64,000 nucleotides of DNA, taken from assembly GCA_900095095.1 (NCBI GenBank), contig FMBT01000293.1, positions 434,001-498,000 of the forward strand, in the 5' to 3' direction. This document shows, one piece after another, positions 57,116-64,000 of this stretch (position 1 is its first letter; every line of letters starts with the position of its first letter). This DNA comes from Fragilariopsis cylindrus CCMP1102. Taxonomy: Eukaryota > Bacillariophyta > Bacillariophyceae > Bacillariales > Bacillariaceae. Position numbers and translations under genes: made by a program. The notes below the pieces were generated by a model that worked only from the letters and a program-made list of their open reading frames with translations, was not told the origin of the DNA and searched no databases.

Positions 57116-58504
57116 ATGTGGAACAACAACGAGGATGTGAATGAAAATGGAGAGCCTGTCAAGCTATACATGCCGGTCCAAGCTCCACCGCGAAAAACAA
57201 ATACAGCACCGCAAGATTCTCACATCGGTGGACATCATTGCTTTGATGAAAGTTTTACTCCTAATTGTGATATGTGTCAGTCTCAAATGTTTTTGCTTAC
57301 ACAATTACGATTGAAGCAGCAGCAACAGCAACAGCAGTCAACATCATCTGATAAATACGTACTTGTTTTTACTTGCCCTCATGAAGGATGTTTTGGACAA
57401 CTTGTTTTTGACAAAGGATTCTCATCGGGAGGTGGACAGGGTGTAGTGAAGTGTTTCGAAAAGCGAATTGTTATTGCTGACAATGAAGATAACAAAATCA
57501 AAGAACAGAAAAACCCAACAACTGGATCTTCTTGGTGTACGGATTCCAAAGCAGGTGGTGAAGACGATACTACAAAAAATGATGATGATGGCGACGACTG
57601 GGGAATGGGAGAATGCGATGATGAAAGAATGAATTTAGAAAATGCCGTTGCGGCTATGGAAAACAAGTTAGATAAAGATGGTGCACTTGTTATGGCTACT
57701 ACTACCAAAAAAGCTACATCTAAACCTAAATCGAAGCCATCATCATCGGAAGCACTTTTGAATGCCTTCGGTTGTTATATGCTGAAAATGCAAAACGAGC
57801 CTATGTCTACCAGATCAATGTTTGAAGATGACGATGATGTTGGATTATCAGAAAGTGACGAAAAAATACGAAATATGCTAGCAAGATATATGGCCGAAGA
57901 AGAAGACGAGGATATTCTCGGTGCACTTCGAGGGTCAGGTGCGTGTGGCGGTGGTGGCGGGAATGGTGCAACTGAGGAAGACGAACGCTTATCGGAGGAA
58001 GATCGTATCCTTCGGAGTTTTCAAGACCGTCAACGACGTGCTGCTCGGCAGGTAATTCGATACGTTCCTGGAGGTGTACCCCTTTGGTCTATCCCCGATA
58101 AGAATCGCAAATCAGGTAAGACGTTATGGAACGTACCGAAGTGTTCATGTTGTGGGGAACAAAGAAAACTTGAATTACAGGTATTGCCGTCTATATTGGA
58201 TGTGCTTGAGGTTGACAAATGGCAAGCAGGGAGCAAGGAAAAGGCAGAAATTCGCAACTCAATGGCTCTTGACGATCTCCTATCAAATGGAGTAAATTTT
58301 GGTTCCATTGCTGTGTTCACTTGCCCCAACGCCTCGTGTGAAATTCAGGAGAAGGAAGCATTCGTTGTGATTCAAAAGAGTGTTGATGTTTTACCAGAAA
58401 AGAAGGAACAAACCAATAAGATTGATGTGAAAGACTCCACTGCTGCATCCAAGGCAGTGGTGGAAGATCTAGATGATGATGCTGAATTCGAACAAGACGT
58501 ATAA
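57116..58504 (+). CDS. PDCD2/Tsr4-like ribosome-assembly protein
   Basis: Single exon, 462 aa. N-terminal half: VQAPPRKTNTAPQDSHIGGH, CDMCQSQMFLLTQL and FTCPHEGCFGQLVF (zinc-binding pairs). A Gln and Asp/Glu-rich linker is followed by LARYMAEEEDED and the PDCD2_C domain (about residues 300-440): RQVIRYVPGGVPLW, KCSCCGEQRKLELQVLPSIL, NGVNFGSIAVFTCPNASC. Known role: PDCD2 and yeast Tsr4 act as chaperones for ribosomal protein uS5 (Rps2) and help 40S assembly. Cytosolic. Complete for the family, no frame break. Confidence 0.85.
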   Translation: MWNNNEDVNENGEPVKLYMPVQAPPRKTNTAPQDSHIGGHHCFDESFTPNCDMCQSQMFLLTQLRLKQQQQQQQSTSSDKYVLVFTCPHEGCFGQLVFDKGFSSGGGQGVVKCFEKRIVIADNEDNKIKEQKNPTTGSSWCTDSKAGGEDDTTKNDDDGDDWGMGECDDERMNLENAVAAMENKLDKDGALVMATTTKKATSKPKSKPSSSEALLNAFGCYMLKMQNEPMSTRSMFEDDDDVGLSESDEKIRNMLARYMAEEEDEDILGALRGSGACGGGGGNGATEEDERLSEEDRILRSFQDRQRRAARQVIRYVPGGVPLWSIPDKNRKSGKTLWNVPKCSCCGEQRKLELQVLPSILDVLEVDKWQAGSKEKAEIRNSMALDDLLSNGVNFGSIAVFTCPNASCEIQEKEAFVVIQKSVDVLPEKKEQTNKIDVKDSTAASKAVVEDLDDDAEFEQDV

Positions 58505-58782
58505 TATAACTTAGATTTAACGGTATAGAATATGAGTTAATTTTTTTATTTTTTTAATGTAGGCCTAATTGATTAAACCCGGAAGATTTTTTTGTTGCTA
58601 AAATTTTGACTTAAAAGAAGAAGATCTCTAGAACATTGCTACGATGGATATTGTTGTTTCGACTTAAAATTTTCTTACTCACAAAGTGACAGCAAAGAGG
58701 AAGTCAAATTGCACTTGCTCCCCTTCCTCCCTCCCCTCTCAAGCGGACACCTTCCAAGCAGATTCTCAGTTCATGAATTCTA
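58505..58782. other. Spacer between convergent genes
   Basis: 278 bp, AT-rich; 3' ends of PDCD2 and BDP1 meet here. No coding pattern. Confidence 0.5.
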
Positions 58783-61107
58783 TTATTTCTTTTTTCGAGA
58801 CGATGGTCTGATCTTGGGTCGACGAGATGACTTGGCGGCATTACTCTTTTTGGGTACTAAAGAAACCAGTGGCTCAGTACTCTTTTCCTCTTCTCTCGCA
58901 GCAGCATTTTTTCCCTCCTCAAATTCATTCGTATGATTATTACCGAAGGATTCGTCGTGGAAAAAGTCGTCCATACTCGGTCCAGAAAATTCTTCTTCTC
59001 TAGCTGAGAAAACCCCAACCTCAACATCGGCTGTTGCTTCCACAGCTTTCTGTTCATCTTGGTCTTCCCCCTTTGTAGACCAAAATGAAGCATCTTTTAA
59101 TACAGACGCTGCCAACTCTGCTCGTCTCTCCTCATCTGCATCTTCTTCCACGACTTCACCTTCACGTCCTATATCATTGGGATCATATTTGCTCCACCTT
59201 GTTTGTTGATGATGCCATCGAAGTGTTGTTACCGTCGGTAGGTTCGTAAACAGGAGCTTCCTCGTTTTCGTGCGCCTCGATTCGTTTGGGGTCGACCTCG
59301 ACATTGAATGCGGTCATATCTTTAAAAACATATTCACAAAAGATGTAAATAATTGTTAGTGGAAATAAAGAAAAAAGGAGGAACGAAATTTCTAACGAGT
59401 GCAAACATTAGAGCACACACACTCGCAGTTTTCCATATAATAACAATGACACAACAACAGCAACAGCTTACCTAAATCAATTTGGTATTTAGGATTCAAT
59501 GCCAATTCTTGTACAAAATTTGAATTCCTGCTCAATTCTTTCTGATACTTATGCTTGAGTTGACGACGAGTCCGTTCGTTTTCAAAGAACAACGCCTCCA
59601 TCGAACCAAAATCTGGCCCTAATTGTTGCAATGCAAGATAAAAACGTTCTGTTTCTTTTATTGACCAATTCCCCTTTTTTCTTGTCTTCCCATGATCACC
59701 CTTAGTTAAGAAGGAATTGTACGATGCTTGTACGATGGCCATTTGAGCATCTTCCTCGACAACATTATCTTGATATTCTTCCTCTACTTCTTGGACGGAC
59801 CGTCGAGACGGCAACATGACGGAAGATTCTTGTAAAACAATCTCTCCGTCAATGATCTGAACGACAGGTGCGCCGTTAGTTGTGGTTGTATTGTGGTTGA
59901 TGTCCATATCACTACTATTGGTGTCATTTTTGGTTGTGGAATCGGATGTACCTATAGCAGCACCGCCGGTCGCAGCAGTATCGGAAACTTTGCTGCTATT
60001 ATCATTGCTCTTTTTGCCATTTTGCGATGATTTCTTTGATGATGCATCTTTGTCGCTCTTAACTTCTCTTTTTGGACCTTTGAAACGACTGCAAAACATA
60101 TTCATACGTGATCCCTCGACATTTTCTTCTTCGTTTGCATTTTCTTCGTTTATCTGATTCAGGATGGCTTGATCGTGCGACGACAACGCAGGGATACTAG
60201 CAGATGATTTATAGACATTGGTTGTTGCTATTGAAGCTTTCTTCGTTTCAACAATCATCAAGGAATTATTTTCATCTGTGTTTTGTTGCTGTTGCTGTTG
60301 TTGTTGTTGTTGTTGTGGATCGAGAGTTGTAACACTAATTGGAGTTGATTTTTGGTTATCGTCATCTTCGTTTTGATCTTTTGAAGAAGGAGCAGGTGTA
60401 GATATTGCACTGTTCGTTTTAAATGAGGAACCAATCCGAATACGTTTGTTGTTGGGTGTAACTATTTTTCTTTTCCGATTGGAAATTGTATTTTTTTTAG
60501 TACTAGCGGTATTGGATGTAGTAGTAGTAGCACCAGTACTAGTAGTATCAGCCCAGGAGATTGTATTTTTTTTAGCACTAGCGGTATTGGTGATAGTATT
60601 AGTATCAGCCGCAACTGCAGCAGTAGCAGAACCATCGAAATCAGTATCAGTAGATGATTCCAAGGCAGATGAACCCGTTTCATTCGATATTGATAAAGCT
60701 GCTACTGATTCTTTTGGTCGATTTACTACACTGCTCGCATCATTACTCCCATTTTCTATAATTTCTTCTGTAATTTTTTTCATACCGATCGATAAGGATT
60801 CGTTTACTTCTTTTGACCTTTCATCGTTCGTAATTTTACCGTCGTTGCTATTACTATTACTATTACTATTACTATCACTATTATTAATGGCAGCAGTACC
60901 TGTTTGGGCAGGAACTTTTAAGGATTTGTTTGTTTCTATCGTTGAGTCCGAAACCTTGGGTGTCGTCGTCGTCGTCGTGGATTTTGGCGTCTTATTGTTG
61001 TTGTTTTTGTTCTGGTTCGACTTTTTCGCAGCAGGACGAAAGCCCGGGCGTCTTTTTTTCGTCGTCTTCGAACTTCGTGGAATCAATGAAACTCCTGGAT
61101 CTGTCAT
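58783..61107 (-). CDS. BDP1: TFIIIB subunit BDP1 (B'')
   Basis: Exons 61107-59472 and 59319-58783 (intron 59471-59320). Start MTDPGVSLIPRSSKTTKKRR then PGFRPAAKK. A 430-residue disordered Ser/Asn/Gln/Thr region follows. The SANT domain lies about residues 465-540: KKGNWSIKETERFYLALQQL then GPDFGSMEALFFENERTRRQ, LKHKYQKELSRN, the BDP1 core. C-terminal: NPKYQIDLDMTAFNVEVDPK and a tail ending SRRPKIRPSSRKKK. One extra base in A3 at 59188-59190 breaks the tail; without it the product is about 723 aa. Known role: with TBP and BRF1 it forms TFIIIB for RNA polymerase III transcription of tRNA and 5S genes in the nucleus. Confidence 0.86.
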
Positions 61108-62629
61108 GGTGCCGCCCTGTACTGTATCCAATTTATTTTATTATGTATGAGTATTCTACCCGTAAGTTACTTGTTATCCTTTTGTATTTGTATGAAGATC
61201 ATTGGCTTCCGCTACAACTTATAGTTGTCAAGCGATACGGTGTATTGGTGCGGAGGGAGTATGTTGTGAATTAACAAAGAAGCAATAGAATACACGCTCT
61301 CAACGTCCGAGTGCTCGTCGCCACACACTCACGATTTAAAGTTCAGTCCCGGATCATAAAAGCAAAAAGAGTGGAACATGATAGGACAACAACATAATAT
61401 GCATTCAATATTAACATTATTTATGATGCCCAAACTAGGTGAGTGTCACCTACCTATCATACTTCTTTTCTAGGCCTGAAACTTATATTATGCACTAGTT
61501 ACACACACCACACTTCTGAAATGATACAGCACAGCTTGCTCCATCACCCCCTGTCAAATGTCATTCCAATTTGCAGCAAATTTTAGAATATGGGCAAGTA
61601 CATGTCAACTTTGCTGGTGGTGATGCCATTGGTACCAACACCATTAGTAGGTGGAGCAGTTACGTCAACATGGGTCTACAACCAGCAGCACTATTAAGTC
61701 CGTCCAATATGTAATAGAAAGAAAAATAAATACATTGGCTGGCACATTATATATTATGATGACCAGATTAGACAGGTATATTCTAGTTTTACAGTCTAGA
61801 CTGGATTATATTGAAAATTAATTTGGTTAGTTTTGCTATACATGTATTTTATTTCTCATATGTATATCAGTTGATGGAGTATCACTCAATTTGTTATGTA
61901 TTTATGATGATAATAATAGTATACTCTCTCATCTTTGTTTGTGAAGTAGTATTGGTATGGTCCAAGCGATAGCTATTGCACTGCACCTCTATATACTATG
62001 CCACTGGATGGACACCTCTCATTCAATTGTCTTCTTTATACATTATTTGGATATCATTTTTCCATTGATTTCATCTACACTAATTATGGCACTTACTATG
62101 CCATTATTATTCTTGATATTTTGTCATTTTTCTATTCCTTTATTTTGTCACACTCGTAAGAAGTTGTCCTGCAATGCGCGCGAGGAGAATCCATGTTTTT
62201 TCATCACAAAAGACGGCAGGCGCTTTATTTGCTTTTCGTTGACTTTTGCACGATGCATTTCTTCAGTTTACGTCGTGTTATGACGCATGAAACAACAAAA
62301 AGTGAATAGGTGAAGGAAGAAACAAAAAATTACTGGCAGCTACACGTAGTACATTATTTAATTGCTGATTCTCGTCCTCGTGCTTGAAAATTAAGTGAAA
62401 CAGGAAAGTAGAAACACCTTTTTGCTTTTGCTTTGGCTCTTGTTATAAATGGTACCAATCAAAATAGCCAGAGATAAGATCTCAGTATCCCCTGCTCTCT
62501 CACAAAGGCCTGATCTACTCGAATAGTTTCTATCAGCTTTGAAACTGCAGAGTAACACACAAACAAACACGATCGGGATAGGCGAAGTACATCCCAAGAC
62601 TGAAGAAGAAGAAGAAGAGCGGCCACACG
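61108..62629. other. Spacer with an orphan coding-like piece
   Basis: About 1.5 kb. A frame at 61520-61714 on + looks coding (see that entry). A frame at 61957-62283 has no such look. Much of the rest is AT-rich. Confidence 0.45.
61520..61714 (+). other. Orphan coding-like fragment (64 codons)
   Basis: A stop-free frame with protein-like composition reads QQILEYGQVHVNFAGGDAIG then TNTISRWSSYVNMGLQPAAL and ends at TAA 61712-61714. No ATG within it. It has no family I recognise. It could be an exon of an unannotated gene or a transposon fragment. Confidence 0.35.
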
Positions 62630-64000
62630 ATGGGGGGCGATAATAGTAATGGTCAACATCCTCTTGGTTGGAACGCTCATCGTCATCAATCAAGTCCAAT
62701 TGGACAGCCCAGGTATCGTTTTCAAGACGTTATTAAGTGTCAAAAGTCGTTGGAAGGAAGCGACATTCAGGAAATAACAAACACTCGGGAAGCCTTCAAA
62801 GAGATCATGGCCGAAATGGTCTTGTTATGTACAGAGGCCGTCAAACGTAGTCATTCTGGACGAACAGCTGGAAAGCCCTTATCATTAGAGTATATCGCTG
62901 ATCGACTTGATGTTGATGATCCATGTTCTGGTTATATTATTCGTAGTACCGAGGGACACCTACAGGGATTCATTACTGTCACAACATTTACCAATTGGCA
63001 AAAAGACTTCAGATGGGATTCGTTACACGAAGTGTCCTTTTACTATGACGCTCATGACGATGGCGATGCTGCTGAGGGTGATGGAGATACAGGTGGTGAT
63101 GACGAAGATCGTAGTAGTGATGAAATACAATCCTCATCAAGTGGAGATAGTAGTTACAAAAGTAGTTCGATCGATAACGGTACTACGGGAAACAACAACA
63201 AAAAAGCACAACATCCCCGAACCCCAGGACCCAATGATCCACCACCTCCTAAGGCATTCAATAACAAGAACACACAACAAAAGAGTCGGAAACGGATCAT
63301 TGATGAGGATGGAAGCTTGGCGAAAGAGCTGCAGAAGACAGTCCGATTAGGAGACCCGTATAACGAAGGTATCGTATGGCCTCGTATTGCTGAGATATCA
63401 CTGGTACGTACTATTTTGTATGTTGTAATATTGCTCTTGAATGGCAAGGAACATGAAGCGCGCTTGCTTAGAATACATACAATTATCTTTGTTTATTAAC
63501 GTCGTCGCTGTTTTCGCACTTCATCTTTTGGAAAACATCATCTCTCACCTTTTCTCTTTCTTCATATCTTTATTACTGTTCAGCTGGGTGCATTGGGCTG
63601 TGGGAGAAGTCTGGTACAATTAGCCATTGAACAACTCGAATTTCAACGCGCATCCGGTTCTGCAAATTATGATTACTTGCTCTACAGGCAACCGATAATT
63701 CCATCCCATTTTACGAATCCATAGGGTTTGTACGAGTGGGAGCGGTTATTTATGATACCAAAGGGAATGGAGATAGTGATGGCGATAGTCAACCCTCCAG
63801 TCCAACATTTTCGATGACTAGCCCTACCGTAGCGACTGCGGAAACTACTGGACTGGAAGTGATACAGAAAAATTCGGAAGCTATCGCCTTATCGGCGAAA
63901 AGTATGGTTGCAAGTCCTAACTTTATGCATGAAGTTGCGAGACCTGGAGAAACACCAAATGATATTGCCAAATTCTTTAAGGTATGTGTTTGGGACATAA
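62630..64000 (+). CDS. GNAT-family acetyltransferase, 5' part
   Basis: Exons 62630-63403 and 63584-63981 (intron 63404-63583); a further GTATGT at 63982 begins the next intron, so the gene runs past the window. The N-terminal half includes YRFQDVIKCQKSL and DPCSGYIIRSTEGHLQGFIT (GNAT strand pair) followed by FRWDSLHEVSFYYD. After an acidic Ser loop come EISLLGALGCGRSLVQLAIE (acetyl-CoA binding motif A) and SIPFYESIGFVRVGAVIYD (motif B). At the end ARPGETPNDIAKFFK resembles the start of a LysM domain. One base appears missing near 63680, between SANYDYLL and QATDNS. Inference: transfers acetyl groups to an unknown substrate. Confidence 0.7.

Noticed and set aside
60446-61150. Long open frame (234 codons) on + opposite the disordered part of BDP1
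   Set aside because: It is the mirror of the Ser/Asn/Thr-rich coding strand, rich in Val/Leu/Ser by codon complement, and has no domain.
61245-61275. GCGGAGGGAGTAT as a further MITE end
   Set aside because: It resembles a Stowaway-type end, but no matching inverted partner was found within about 500 bp.
61957-62283. 108-codon hydrophobic frame on +
   Set aside because: AT-rich composition explains the Ile/Leu/Phe content; no signal or family.
1-64000. tRNA, rRNA, CRISPR, IS elements, LTR retroelements
   Set aside because: I looked for GGTTCGAAnCC-type T arms, regular spaced repeats and reverse-transcriptase or integrase motifs, and saw none I could support.

Overview
The window looks like nuclear DNA of a diatom, probably a pennate one; I cannot name the species. 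The evidence is short GT-AG introns of about 55-350 bp (5' sites mostly GTAAGT, GTACGT or GTATGT), a diatom-type cyclin, a kinase with the HDDVQ and DFN signatures I associate with diatoms, proteins rich in Asn, Ser, Asp and Gln runs, and AT-rich spacers with microsatellites. I see no bacterial operons, CRISPR arrays, rRNA, recognisable tRNA or retroelement.

Layout: NEMF/Rqc2 N-terminus (1-404, -); cyclin with a long acidic tail (1056-2222, -); repeat-built unknown protein (3021-4069, +); epsin (4627-7035, -); RRM plus zinc-knuckle protein (7463-9278, +); membrane-anchored WD40 protein (9601-11159, -); large Ser/Arg-rich protein (11739-15202, +); D-amino-acid oxidase family protein (15335-16687, -) and a second flavoprotein (17391-19169, -); unassigned relic-like stretch (19170-20284); membrane-anchored protein kinase (20285-22604, -); small conserved-looking protein (23151-23792, -); DOT1-like methyltransferase (24342-25616, +); two divergent F-box-like/armadillo paralogs (26300-29426, - and 32246-34581, +) around a 2.8 kb spacer; bromodomain protein (35013-36563, -) divergent from a CSB/ERCC6 SNF2 ATPase (36919-41417, +); a piggyBac-type transposase relic (42614-43290, -); two tandem DUF389 membrane proteins (44824-46587 and 47622-49478, +); ER DnaJ protein (50604-52027, +); probable plastid-targeted protein (52194-53039, -); MgtE/SLC41-type transporter (53687-55320, +); unknown protein (55574-56547, -); PDCD2/Tsr4 protein (57116-58504, +); TFIIIB subunit BDP1 (58783-61107, -); and a GNAT acetyltransferase running off the right edge (62630-64000, +).

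Several genes share broad themes but form no single pathway: transcription and chromatin (DOT1-like, bromodomain, CSB, BDP1), RNA and ribosome quality (Rqc2, RRM/zinc knuckle, PDCD2), and membrane transport (DUF389 pair, MgtE). Two cases of local duplication (F-box/ARM and DUF389) and one MITE family with three copies are the main structural features.

A caution for all users: about half of the multi-exon-quality genes can be read through only if a single base is gained or lost at one to four places, usually in a short homopolymer. Where a family alignment is known (CSB, kinase, epsin, paralog pairs) both sides of each break are conserved. This looks most like residual consensus error in the assembly, with missing bases about three times as common as extra ones. 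CDS spans below cover the whole gene, introns and breaks included.
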